Origin: Prolixibacter bellariivorans ATCC BAA-1284
GTDB taxonomy: Bacteria > Bacteroidota > Bacteroidia > Bacteroidales > Prolixibacteraceae
NCBI RefSeq assembly: GCF_000621705.1
Contig: NZ_JHXO01000001.1
Span: 620,001 to 684,000 of the forward strand
Length of the DNA: 64,000 nucleotides
Reading direction: 5' to 3'
The stretch's first letter is position 1. Each line of letters begins with the position of its first letter. Below, piece by piece: positions 26,690-35,181 of the stretch. The notes under the pieces are model-generated. The model made no database searches, was not told where the DNA came from, and saw nothing but the letters and a program-made list of their open reading frames with translations. Position numbers and translations under genes: made by a program.

Positions 26690-27301
26690 TTATTTTTCTT
26701 CGTTTACGTATAGTGTTCCTTTGGGTTGAAGAATCTTCCAGTTTTTTAGATTTTCATCCGATTCCAGTCCAATCCCTGTAATAACCTGGTCGTTTTTGAT
26801 GAGCCGAACATATTTATCTGAAAAGATACGTTTTTCCTTTCTTAGCCAGGTAAGTTTTTCGGTTTTCAGTGTATCTCCATCGGCATTCACCGCGACAACG
26901 TTGCCAATGGCCAGCCATTTTTGCTCTTTCTTGAAGCGCTTGCCATAATTAGCTGATATTCCGGATGTAACATTCTGGTTCTTATCGAACTCAACAATGT
27001 GAAATCCGTCAGGAAATTCGGTATAAGGGTCCTTTTTATTTTCATACTCAAGCAAACGGGGAGTTGTCAGCCGATAACGCACAATACCAGAATCGGTATA
27101 AGTCATTTCAAAATTGGTGGCGTCAACTGTTGGTAACTCCTCCTGTTCGATAAGTTTTGACGGTAGGTCAGCTTCGACTTTAGACTGACAAGACAAAAGA
27201 AGCATTGCTGCTCCTAATGAAAGGGCAGCAATGCTTGACTTAATCAGTATTTTAATCTTAAATGCCGTAGTATTAACGGAATCGTATTTTTGTTGTTTCA
27301 T
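26690..27301 (-). CDS. lptC: LPS-export protein LptC
   Basis: A 203-residue protein with an N-terminal hydrophobic stretch and lipobox-like LLLSCQ (Cys about 38), suggesting a lipoprotein rather than the membrane-anchored E. coli form. The rest matches the LptC/OstA beta-jellyroll pattern (YTDSGIVRYRLTTPRLLEYEN, FDKNQNVTSGISANYGKRF, ITGIGLESDENLKNWKI). LptC bridges the inner-membrane LptBFG transporter and LptA. The start overlaps the upstream TPR gene by 29 nt. Confidence 0.86.
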   Translation of the reverse strand: MKQQKYDSVNTTAFKIKILIKSSIAALSLGAAMLLLSCQSKVEADLPSKLIEQEELPTVDATNFEMTYTDSGIVRYRLTTPRLLEYENKKDPYTEFPDGFHIVEFDKNQNVTSGISANYGKRFKKEQKWLAIGNVVAVNADGDTLKTEKLTWLRKEKRIFSDKYVRLIKNDQVITGIGLESDENLKNWKILQPKGTLYVNEEK

Positions 27302-28898
27302 TAATCCAGCCTCCTACTTTGTAAGTATCTCCGGCATTGTATCCCTGGAAGAAAGCATTTTCCTTATTCGGGAAATATTTTTTGTAAATGTTGATATTCT
27401 TATTGGCTTCTTCTGCAACCGAAGGATCTACTGCTTTGGCTTTTTCGAAATAGTCAACCGCTAAAACGAATACCATAGCCTTATCGAAATCAATGTCGCC
27501 AAAGTTTTTAGCGGAAGCAGCGTAAATACTACCCATCAGCAGGTAAAGCTTACCATTTTTTGGTTCCAGTTTAAGTGCTTCGCGGGCGTCTCCGCGCGCA
27601 GATTGATACTGCCCCTGACTAAGCTCAACAGTTCCCAGTTCGTACAAGTCAAGAGACTTCTGTGTGGGATCTTTTTCCAGCGAAATAGCCTCTTTATAGT
27701 ATTTAATGGCCTTCTCAAAGTCTTTCAGTTTGATGTACAGACGGGCCATTGAGAATGCTGATTGTGCTGACGGCTCCAACTGATACAACTTGTCGGCTGC
27801 ATTTTCATAAAGTTTGCTGTCTGTACAGTTTTCACTGTTCAGCATGTACAGCATCTTGCGCAGCATCTCAACATCATTCGGATTATTTTTGAATTTCGGT
27901 GTGTACAGCTTAATTAAAGTTTCACAATCCGCTGCACCGGAACTCTCGAAGATGGTATTGATGGCAGTGACAGCCTGTTTGTAGGCTTCACTATTCGGGT
28001 CCTTAGCCAGATTGGCATTGGCAATGGCCAGTGTTTTATCGTAATTCTGCATTACTTTATCCGACTCGAATTCACCTGTTTTAAAGAGAACATTGGTTCC
28101 CTGCATCAGCTGAACAAGAACAGCAGCTTCCGTTTTGTTTCCCTGCAGTTCCATCGACTGCTCCAACCAACTGTAACCGGTCTTGTATATTTCTTTCAGT
28201 TGATCATCAGTAAGCTCATCTGCATGCTCCAGTTTATATTTCAGGTATGTAGTCGCTTTTCGTCCCAACAAGTAGCCTTTGTCATCGAAGTATTTCATTC
28301 GCTTGTCGTAGATTGACAATAATTTGTCAAGTAAAGCAGGCTTTTCTGAATCCGATGCTTTATCAAGCATTGCTTCATACATCTTGATACCTACGATATA
28401 GACATTGACAGATGATTTAGGATACTTAGTGTATACATGTTCCCACGGCTTAAGTGCCGATTTGTAATCCTTCATCCGGTAAAACTGGTCATACATGGAG
28501 TAATTACTCATGTAATCCTTGTCTTTGGCTTTCACCAACTCTGTTTGTGTCCGGAGGTCAGCACCAGCATCCTCGTTATCAGTGTTCGCCGGCTTTTTAC
28601 CGATGTACATGTTGATAACATTTTTGCTATTGCCTTCAATGTCCAATTTCTCTTCGCCGGCTGCGTAAGTGAATTTCAGGTATTTTGTTTTATCACTGAT
28701 TTTCAGTTTGTACTTACCGTCGAAGCTTGTGAAAAATTGGTCACTTGACCGGTTGGCTGTAACAGTAACACCTGCAGCAGGTTTACCATCAATATATACA
28801 GTACCGGTAACCACTCGCTGTGCCATTGCGCCAGCGATTCCGACCGTGTAGGTCAGGATGAGTACTAAAGCTGTTCTGATAATCGTCTTCATATCCAT
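27273..28898 (-). CDS. Secreted CarboxypepD_reg-TPR protein
   Basis: A 541-residue protein with a signal peptide (cleavage near AMAQ, about 27), a carboxypeptidase-regulatory-like beta domain (about 29-100, TGTVYIDGKPAAGVTV), then TPR-like helical repeats through the C-terminus (for example AFSMARLYIKLKDFEKAIKYYKEAISLEK and DLYELGTVELSQGQYQSARG). No enzyme motif is seen. It lies between an outer-membrane barrel gene and lptC, overlapping the latter by 29 nt, so a periplasmic scaffold role in envelope assembly is a reasonable inference. Function is otherwise unknown. Confidence 0.85.
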   Translation of the reverse strand: MDMKTIIRTALVLILTYTVGIAGAMAQRVVTGTVYIDGKPAAGVTVTANRSSDQFFTSFDGKYKLKISDKTKYLKFTYAAGEEKLDIEGNSKNVINMYIGKKPANTDNEDAGADLRTQTELVKAKDKDYMSNYSMYDQFYRMKDYKSALKPWEHVYTKYPKSSVNVYIVGIKMYEAMLDKASDSEKPALLDKLLSIYDKRMKYFDDKGYLLGRKATTYLKYKLEHADELTDDQLKEIYKTGYSWLEQSMELQGNKTEAAVLVQLMQGTNVLFKTGEFESDKVMQNYDKTLAIANANLAKDPNSEAYKQAVTAINTIFESSGAADCETLIKLYTPKFKNNPNDVEMLRKMLYMLNSENCTDSKLYENAADKLYQLEPSAQSAFSMARLYIKLKDFEKAIKYYKEAISLEKDPTQKSLDLYELGTVELSQGQYQSARGDAREALKLEPKNGKLYLLMGSIYAASAKNFGDIDFDKAMVFVLAVDYFEKAKAVDPSVAEEANKNINIYKKYFPNKENAFFQGYNAGDTYKVGGWINETTKIRFR

Positions 28899-28917
28899 AC
28901 CAATATGTGTGTAATTG

Positions 28918-30201
28918 TTAATCGAATTTACGTTTTATGAACCACCGTTCGTTAAGCATGATATGCAAGGTCAGTTTTGCATAATCTTCTTTCAACAAGT
29001 TATTGCTCGTTGTCCCTATTCTTCCTAATTCAGCTGAAAGGTTCAGGGTAGAACGGGAACGGCTCAGTGGTAATCCTACTCCAAAGGTCATGCCATAACC
29101 GCTGATTTGTGTTCCGTTGAGGTAAAGATAGGAATTCTCGTAAAACAAACCCATGCGATAGTATGCTCGATTCCAGTAGCTTCGAATGGAATACCGGTTG
29201 GGGTTAAATTCAACGCCCGCCGAGTATCGATCCCTATCGGTCAAATACGCCGGTGTTTCTCCAAATACAGTGGTTTGAGACCACGATTGGTGATAATAAT
29301 CGGCACCCAATGTGATTTTGTTCTTAATGACGTAAGAAAATCCTGCTCCGTATGATACAGGTAATTTGGTTAGTTGAGAGCGGTCTTCAATATGGGCAAG
29401 CGTATCTGTGATTTGATTCGCTGTTCCGCGGAAAAGTGCTTTTTCCTGATGAAGAGTATATTTTGAAGTGTACTTTTGAGAAGGTTCAAAAGTTCCCCCA
29501 ACTACCCATGTATTATTATTTTTTGTTTTGAAGTGATACTGCATTCCCAGGTTGAAACCGAAATCATGAACCATCAGGCTCTTGGTTTCATAATAATCAT
29601 ACATATTTTGATCAGTGGGATAATTAAGAGAGACATTGTCGCTCAGGGTCCCAAACATGTACCAGGCATTAATTCCCAGCGAAAAGTTTGGCATAATATT
29701 GAAACCGTTTCCCCAGAATACACGGGTGAGTGTTCCTTTTCCGCTAAAACTGCTGGCTATTGCCTTCCCTTCCACTTCGGAAGTTAAATTTACCTGGTAG
29801 CCCTTATCGGAGTATGGCGTAACTCCCCATGCGGTTGCCCACCATTTCGTAATGGGAAATGAAATGGCCAGATTACTTAGATTGGTATTATTGTCACCAT
29901 TACTACTGGTTGCCGATTTGAATTCTGTATGACGAGAGCTGAGTCCAAAGTCCATCAGAAAAGTCATACTATCGACGGCAGTGTATGAAGCAGGGTTGGC
30001 CGTATTAATCTGATCGGAAAAACGTGTCCCAATTCCAATTCCACCCATGGCAGCGGAGCGTCCCTGCCCGTAATCACGCAGTTTTCCCAATCCGTACCTT
30101 GAATACGGAGAGCTGGTGTCATTATTTTGTTGTGCCCATGCGGCAACAGAGGTTACAAATACAACAACAACGGTAGCTACTATTTTAATTGTTTTTGACA
30201 T
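28918..30201 (-). CDS. Outer-membrane beta-barrel protein, function unknown
   Basis: A 427-residue protein with a signal peptide ending AWAQQ (about 24). The rest is a succession of aromatic, alternating beta strands typical of a FadL/OmpP1-like barrel of this phylum (SPYSRYGLGKLRDYGQGRSAAMGG, ITLGADYYHQSWSQTTVFG), with a strand-like C-terminal segment. It starts 17 nt inside coaX and is followed by the TPR protein, so the two envelope proteins are made together. Cargo or partner is unknown. Confidence 0.85.
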   Translation of the reverse strand: MSKTIKIVATVVVVFVTSVAAWAQQNNDTSSPYSRYGLGKLRDYGQGRSAAMGGIGIGTRFSDQINTANPASYTAVDSMTFLMDFGLSSRHTEFKSATSSNGDNNTNLSNLAISFPITKWWATAWGVTPYSDKGYQVNLTSEVEGKAIASSFSGKGTLTRVFWGNGFNIMPNFSLGINAWYMFGTLSDNVSLNYPTDQNMYDYYETKSLMVHDFGFNLGMQYHFKTKNNNTWVVGGTFEPSQKYTSKYTLHQEKALFRGTANQITDTLAHIEDRSQLTKLPVSYGAGFSYVIKNKITLGADYYHQSWSQTTVFGETPAYLTDRDRYSAGVEFNPNRYSIRSYWNRAYYRMGLFYENSYLYLNGTQISGYGMTFGVGLPLSRSRSTLNLSAELGRIGTTSNNLLKEDYAKLTLHIMLNERWFIKRKFD

Positions 30202-30919
30202 TATATTCGAGGATTCGGTTCAACCCCAGCAGGGTAATTTGAAATTTTACAAAGATGGAACTTTTTAACTTTTTATCAAAGAATTCAGCATCGCCCCCAG
30301 TGACAATAATTGTTAATTCCGGCCACTTTGATTTCATCTTGTCAATTACGCTTTCTACTTCTGACAAAATACCTGTCAATACTCCACTTTGGATGGCTTC
30401 CTCGGTTGTTGTGCCAATGTCGGGCCAATTATCGGTCGGAGTAAGCAACGGAAGTCTTCCGGTGAATTGATGAAGTGCACGGAATCGGGTTTTCAGACCC
30501 GGTGAAATATTACCACCCATAAAGCCTTTTTTCTTGTCTACAATATCGTAGGTAATGGCCGTTCCTGCATCAATAATAAGAAGATCCTTTTCGGGGAACA
30601 GGCCGGCTGCACCTACTGCTGCTGCTATACGGTCGAGGCCGAGTGTCGCTTTCGAGCGGTAATTGTTTTTAATGGGAACAGGAGTCGTTGTTGAAAGTTC
30701 CAAAAAATAAGAGAACTCCTTTTGCAGGAGTTGGAAGAGTGTTGAATCATGTTTGGTCACTGACGAAAGAATAGCCTTATCCAATTCAGGGTACTGATTT
30801 TTCAAACGCAGAATAACTTTCTGGTCGAAATCTTCCAGTTGCACTGAATCTACCAGCCGGTTCTGATCGAAAACGGCCAATTTGGTGAGACTATTTCCTA
30901 TGTCGATTACCAGGTTCAA
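30185..30919 (-). CDS. coaX: Type III pantothenate kinase
   Basis: A 244-residue ASKHA-fold kinase phosphorylating pantothenate in the first step of CoA synthesis. Motifs: LVIDIGNSLTKLAVF (PHOSPHATE 1, 3-17), GLDRIAAAVGA (about 104-114), DAGTAITYDIVD (about 127-138) with GGNISPGLKTR, and TGGDAEFF (adenosine loop). It lies 8 bp after nadC and overlaps the OMP gene by 17 nt. Confidence 0.94.
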   Translation of the reverse strand: MNLVIDIGNSLTKLAVFDQNRLVDSVQLEDFDQKVILRLKNQYPELDKAILSSVTKHDSTLFQLLQKEFSYFLELSTTTPVPIKNNYRSKATLGLDRIAAAVGAAGLFPEKDLLIIDAGTAITYDIVDKKKGFMGGNISPGLKTRFRALHQFTGRLPLLTPTDNWPDIGTTTEEAIQSGVLTGILSEVESVIDKMKSKWPELTIIVTGGDAEFFDKKLKSSIFVKFQITLLGLNRILEYNVKNN

Positions 30920-30927
30920 CAGGATGT

Positions 30928-31779
30928 TTATTTCAGGGTTACGTCTATATTCATGCTAATGTCCAGGGCTTTCACGCTGTGGGTCAAGGCTCCAATGGAA
31001 ATGAAATCAACACCCGTAGCGGCCACTTCCTTCACCCGTTCAAGTGTCATGTTTCCCGATGCTTCAACTTTTGCCCGGCCATTTACCAGTTCCACACCAC
31101 GCTTCATGGTTTCGTTATCCATATTGTCCAGCATGATGATGTCGGCACCGGCCGCGATGGCTTCTTCCACTTCGTTGAGATTGGTGGTTTCCACCTCAAT
31201 TTTTACACCGGCGGCAATGGTGGGCCTGATGGCTTTCACTGCTTCGGTGATTCCTCCGGCCACTTTAATATGATTATCTTTAATCATCACCATGTCGTAC
31301 AAGCCAATCCGGTGATTGGTGCCACCACCCATTTTTACGGCGTACTTGTCCAGAAGTCTTAGGCCGGGTACCGTTTTCCGGGTGTCCAGAATTTCGGTGT
31401 TGTATTCCTGAATGGCTTTTACATATCTGGAAGTTTCGGTAGCGATTCCACTCATGCGCTGGAGAAAGTTCAACGCAAGTCTTTCTCCGGTTAATAAAGC
31501 GCGAAATGAACCTTTTACCTGAACAAGTACATCGCCTTTTTTAACAATACTGCCATCTTCGATGTATGTCGTCCACTCAATGTCAGGATTTAGTTTGCGA
31601 AATACCCTTTCGGCAACAGGAAGCCCGGCAACCACACCATCAGCTTTAGCCGTCATCGTGGCGGTAGTTTTCATCTCTCCCGGTATCACTGCGTTTGTGG
31701 TAATGTCACCGTCAGCGATGTCCTCCTTCAATGCATATTCGATGATGGGATCGATGACGTCAAAATTCAGTGTACTCAT
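30928..31779 (-). CDS. nadC: Nicotinate-nucleotide pyrophosphorylase (carboxylating), NadC
   Basis: A 283-residue quinolinate phosphoribosyltransferase that converts quinolinate and PRPP to nicotinate mononucleotide. Recognisable segments are EDIADGDITTNAV, LNFLQRMSGIATET, DTRKTVPGLRLLDKYAV, KDNHI and VEVET(T)N/IMLDNM, ending with the typical SIGALTHSVKALDISMNI. It begins 1 bp after the nadB stop; with nadB it makes NAD de novo. nadA, which would complete quinolinate synthesis, is not in the window. Confidence 0.96.
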   Translation of the reverse strand: MSTLNFDVIDPIIEYALKEDIADGDITTNAVIPGEMKTTATMTAKADGVVAGLPVAERVFRKLNPDIEWTTYIEDGSIVKKGDVLVQVKGSFRALLTGERLALNFLQRMSGIATETSRYVKAIQEYNTEILDTRKTVPGLRLLDKYAVKMGGGTNHRIGLYDMVMIKDNHIKVAGGITEAVKAIRPTIAAGVKIEVETTNLNEVEEAIAAGADIIMLDNMDNETMKRGVELVNGRAKVEASGNMTLERVKEVAATGVDFISIGALTHSVKALDISMNIDVTLK

Positions 31780-31780
31780 T

Positions 31781-33361
31781 TCACTTTTTTATTCTTACGG
31801 GTTCGTATTGAATTTCTTTTCCTAATTGCTGAATGATGTGCTTTGCCTGCTCTGCGACTTCTTCGGGGTGATCTTCACGAATGTGGCCACCTCTGCTTTC
31901 TTTCCGAAGCAGTGCCGAGTTAATGATTAACCGGCAAATATCTATCAGATTCTTAATCTTATGACGGTTGTAATCATTCGAAGGAGCGTTGTATCTTAAT
32001 GATATTTTATTGACCTCTTCAAATGCAGAGATCAAGCCTTCGTGATTACGTAAAATACCAACATGCGAATTCATTAAATCCGCCAGCTCATTTTTCACCG
32101 AAAGGAATTCTTCATCCGTTTCCTTGTTCAGGAATATGGGAGCCGGTGTTTCCGTTTCTTTGGTTTCCTGCAAATTTCTTCGTGCTTTCTCGATAGCTCT
32201 TTTTCCATAGACGAGACATTCGAGAAGAGAGTTGCTTGCCAACCGGTTTGCCCCCATTACTCCAGTCGAAGCAACCTCGCCACAGGCGTATAAACCTGGC
32301 AGGTTGGTTTGTCCCCACAAGTCCGTAAGAATACCGCCGACCATGTAATGTGCTGCCGGTGCTACCGGAATCAAATCCTGCGTCATATCTATTCCCAGTC
32401 GACTGAGATGCGCATCGATGGATTGAAACCTGCTACGGATGTAATCTGCATCGAGGTGCTTAAGACTGAGGTAAACATAGGATGAGTCTGTTTTTTTCAT
32501 TTGCCGGAAAATGGCTGCTGCGACCACATCGCGGGGAGCCAGTTCTGCCATCGGATGAACACCTTCCATGAACCGTTCACCATTCACATCGAGCAACCTG
32601 GCACCCTCACCACGAACTGCTTCACTAACCAAAAACGCATCTTCTCCCGGAAGGGATAAAGCAGAAGGATGGAACTGGATAAATTCCATATCGGCCATTT
32701 GTACGCCGGCGCGCCATGCCAGTGCTACTCCGTCGCCGGTGGCAGTATGCGGATTGGTTGAACGGGTATAAAGGCGGGATAGTCCGCCTGTGGCCATAAC
32801 CGTGGCCCTTCCTTTGAAGAGGATGTTTTCTCCACTCATGAATTGAAGAGCCTGAACTCCGTAACAATGACCTTCGTGGACCAAAATGCGGACAGCTGCA
32901 GTATACTCAAATGTTGAGATATTCTTCTTTTCGAGAACTTTTTTCAGCATGAAGCTGGTCATCATCTTTCCGGTTGCATCACCACCGGCATGTAGTATAC
33001 GACGATGAGTGTGACCGCCTTCCAGACCGAGAAATAACTCACCATTTTCATCTCTATCGAACTCCATCCCACAAGAAATGATTTCCTGAATGCACTCCTG
33101 TCCTTCCCTGACTAAAATGTCAACAGCATCGTGATCGCAAAGACCCCGGCCCGCTATGAGGGTGTCTTGAAAGTGATTTTCCGGATGGTCGTCTTTGTCA
33201 ATGGCTACGGCGATTCCTCCCTGGGCATGATACGAGTTGCTCACATCCAGCTCTGATTTGGAGATTAAAGCGACACTTCCATGGTCAGCGGCATGATAGG
33301 CCGCAACCAATCCGGCCAGTCCACTGCCAATAATTATAAAATCAAAATCAAGGGTCTTCAT
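31781..33361 (-). CDS. nadB: L-aspartate oxidase NadB
   Basis: A 526-residue FAD enzyme oxidising L-aspartate to iminoaspartate. It has the N-terminal dinucleotide fold GSGLAGLVAAYHAADHG (about 12-28), SYHAQGGIAVAI, the substrate-loop HTHRRILHAGGDATG, EFIQFHPSAL, and PAAHYMVGGI with LYACGEVASTGVMGANRLASNSLLECLVYG. The C-terminal helical domain is present, so length and domain content are complete. It is the first gene of the eight-gene minus-strand operon. Confidence 0.96.
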   Translation of the reverse strand: MKTLDFDFIIIGSGLAGLVAAYHAADHGSVALISKSELDVSNSYHAQGGIAVAIDKDDHPENHFQDTLIAGRGLCDHDAVDILVREGQECIQEIISCGMEFDRDENGELFLGLEGGHTHRRILHAGGDATGKMMTSFMLKKVLEKKNISTFEYTAAVRILVHEGHCYGVQALQFMSGENILFKGRATVMATGGLSRLYTRSTNPHTATGDGVALAWRAGVQMADMEFIQFHPSALSLPGEDAFLVSEAVRGEGARLLDVNGERFMEGVHPMAELAPRDVVAAAIFRQMKKTDSSYVYLSLKHLDADYIRSRFQSIDAHLSRLGIDMTQDLIPVAPAAHYMVGGILTDLWGQTNLPGLYACGEVASTGVMGANRLASNSLLECLVYGKRAIEKARRNLQETKETETPAPIFLNKETDEEFLSVKNELADLMNSHVGILRNHEGLISAFEEVNKISLRYNAPSNDYNRHKIKNLIDICRLIINSALLRKESRGGHIREDHPEEVAEQAKHIIQQLGKEIQYEPVRIKK

Positions 33362-33396
33362 GCAATTGCTTTAAAGTCATCCAAATCAATGCCCGA

Positions 33397-33427
33397 CAAA
33401 AATAACATTTCTGAAACAGTTTTAAAC
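33397..33427 (-). promoter_or_regulatory. Possible promoter of the nadB operon
   Basis: On the minus strand TATTTTTG (complement of 33397-33404) fits TAnnTTTG, about 35 nt before the nadB start, with a weak TTTA at 33423-33426 in the -33 position. No repeat or NAD-responsive motif was recognised around it. Confidence 0.4.
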
Positions 33428-33924
33428 CTCTGTCTGTCTTTTGTGTCCAATGAGGGAGTAAAAAACAAGATCTCTTCATTTAATCAACAGTTAAGACGAA
33501 CGAAGGATCTGGTTTTGTGGCAATCATCAATAATTTTCTGGTTTGTAAATAACGTATACATTTGTATGTCGTATAACTTAACTGAACCAAAAATGTGGTA
33601 ATTCGCCTCTTACTAGCATCGCAGCAAATTGTTAATCGAAAAAGGAGAGAACGCTTTGTTGCTATAGCTTGTTAATGATGGAGATAGAGTGGTCGACTTG
33701 CTTTTCCAAATATCCGGTCGCACGAAATCTACTTCTCAGCATATTTTTCTTTTTCAATGATTTCGAGCTGTTTGACGGCTTTCGGAAGTCATTTTCGTTT
33801 GTGTCTGTAACTGAGAAGGGGCAGGCAATACTGATGTGTAAGTGCCGAATTGGCTGCTTGTTTTTCCATACGATTGAAAACTAACAACGATAACTGATTT
33901 AAATTCCTCATAATCAAATTAACC
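33428..33924. other. Non-coding interval between nadB and the efflux operon
   Basis: About 500 bp without a convincing gene. A promoter-like TACATTTG at 33557-33564, with TTTT 19 bp upstream, faces the efflux operon but lies about 360 nt before its start, so a long leader is possible. A 71-codon frame at 33669-33884 lacks any recognisable family and has biased Phe/Ser content; I do not call it. No hairpin terminator was found. Confidence 0.5.
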
Positions 33925-35061
33925 ATGTCGAAGAGAAGAATAATTATTGTAAGCGTTGGCCTGATTGTACTTCTGGGTTTTTCGTTTGTCCTTATGCAAG
34001 TACTGGTGGGGATGAAACCTGAACCTCCCAGAAAAGCGGAAGAAGTGGTCAAACGATTTGTGAAGGCTAAACCTGTCGCCTACCATACGGTTACTGCTTC
34101 GGTGACAGCGCCGGGACGTGTATTGGCAACTAACGAAGTGATGTTGGTTGCTGAAGCTTCGGGACGAATTGAACCCGGAGAAATAGCATTGAAGAAAGGA
34201 GCTCGTTTCCGGAAGGGCCAAAAATTGCTGAATATTTATAAAGACGAGGCAGAAATGTCCCTGAGAGCAAAAAAGTCTCAATTCCTGAATAGTCTGGCTA
34301 ATATGCTTCCGGATATTAAGATTGATTATCCGGATTTTTACGACCAGTTTAATCAGTTTTTTTCCTCGGTCAAACTTGATCAGGATTTGCCGGATTTGCC
34401 AAAAGTCGCTACCGGAAATAACGAGCAGCTGAAAGTTTTTCTGGCCAGCCGTAATATTCTGAGCGATTACTATTCCATTAAAAAGGACGAGATGGCCCTG
34501 AAACGGTATACTTTGTATGCGCCGTTTGACGGAACTTTTACCCAGGTGAATTTCGAAGTAGGAGCTTTTGTGAATATGGGTACGCAATTGGCTAAGATGA
34601 TTAGTACCAGCAATATGGAGGTCGAGGTTCCTGTCGAGAACCGCCAGAGTGAGTGGATCAAAGTGGGCTCTTCCGCCATTATTCATTCCACAAGCCGCAA
34701 TAAGAGCTGGCATGGTCATGTGGTCCGCAAGGCCGATTTTGTCGCGTCCAATACGCAGTCTAGAAGCATTTTTGTGAAGGTTGATCAGGATAATTCACGT
34801 GATGTCCTTTCCGGCGAATACCTCGAAGTGGAATTTAAAGGACAGGAAATCCCCAATGCAATGGAGGTTCAGCGAAGCGCGGTTTTCAATTCCAATTTGG
34901 TTTTCACGGTAGTGGACGGACGCCTGAAAAAAGAACCTATCAACTTGATCAAATACAACGAGGAAACAATTGTGTTCAATGGTTTAAAGCCGGGAACTGA
35001 ACTCGTGATGGAACCATTAATTAATGCAAAGGAACAAACCGAGGTAGAGATTATCAGGTAG
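33925..35061 (+). CDS. RND efflux periplasmic adaptor (HlyD/MFP family)
   Basis: A 378-residue membrane-fusion protein: short cytoplasmic tail, one hydrophobic segment (about 5-28), then a barrel-sandwich/lipoyl half (GRIEPGEIALKKGARFRKGQKLLNIY) and its partner (LYAPFDGTFTQVNFEVGAFVNMGTQL). A beta-barrel domain (MEVEVPVENRQ) and a membrane-proximal end follow. The alpha-hairpin (about 115-190) is unusual in lacking long heptads. It would link the RND pump to the TolC-like channel encoded downstream. The gap to the permease gene is 120 bp, larger than other gaps in this operon. Substrate is unknown. Confidence 0.88.
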   Translation: MSKRRIIIVSVGLIVLLGFSFVLMQVLVGMKPEPPRKAEEVVKRFVKAKPVAYHTVTASVTAPGRVLATNEVMLVAEASGRIEPGEIALKKGARFRKGQKLLNIYKDEAEMSLRAKKSQFLNSLANMLPDIKIDYPDFYDQFNQFFSSVKLDQDLPDLPKVATGNNEQLKVFLASRNILSDYYSIKKDEMALKRYTLYAPFDGTFTQVNFEVGAFVNMGTQLAKMISTSNMEVEVPVENRQSEWIKVGSSAIIHSTSRNKSWHGHVVRKADFVASNTQSRSIFVKVDQDNSRDVLSGEYLEVEFKGQEIPNAMEVQRSAVFNSNLVFTVVDGRLKKEPINLIKYNEETIVFNGLKPGTELVMEPLINAKEQTEVEIIR

Positions 35062-35181
35062 ATACTGAAATCGGTATAACTAAACCTGCTATTCATTGAA
35101 ACGAGCCAACCGGAAATCCATCAGGCATTTTCACAATTGCCCAAGGCGAGTTTCATGTGAGCCTAATTAACTTGTAAGCAC

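Noticed and set aside
33669-33884. 71-codon plus-strand frame before the efflux operon
   Set aside because: Phe/Ser-rich product without homology recognised, no clear start signal; left as non-coding.
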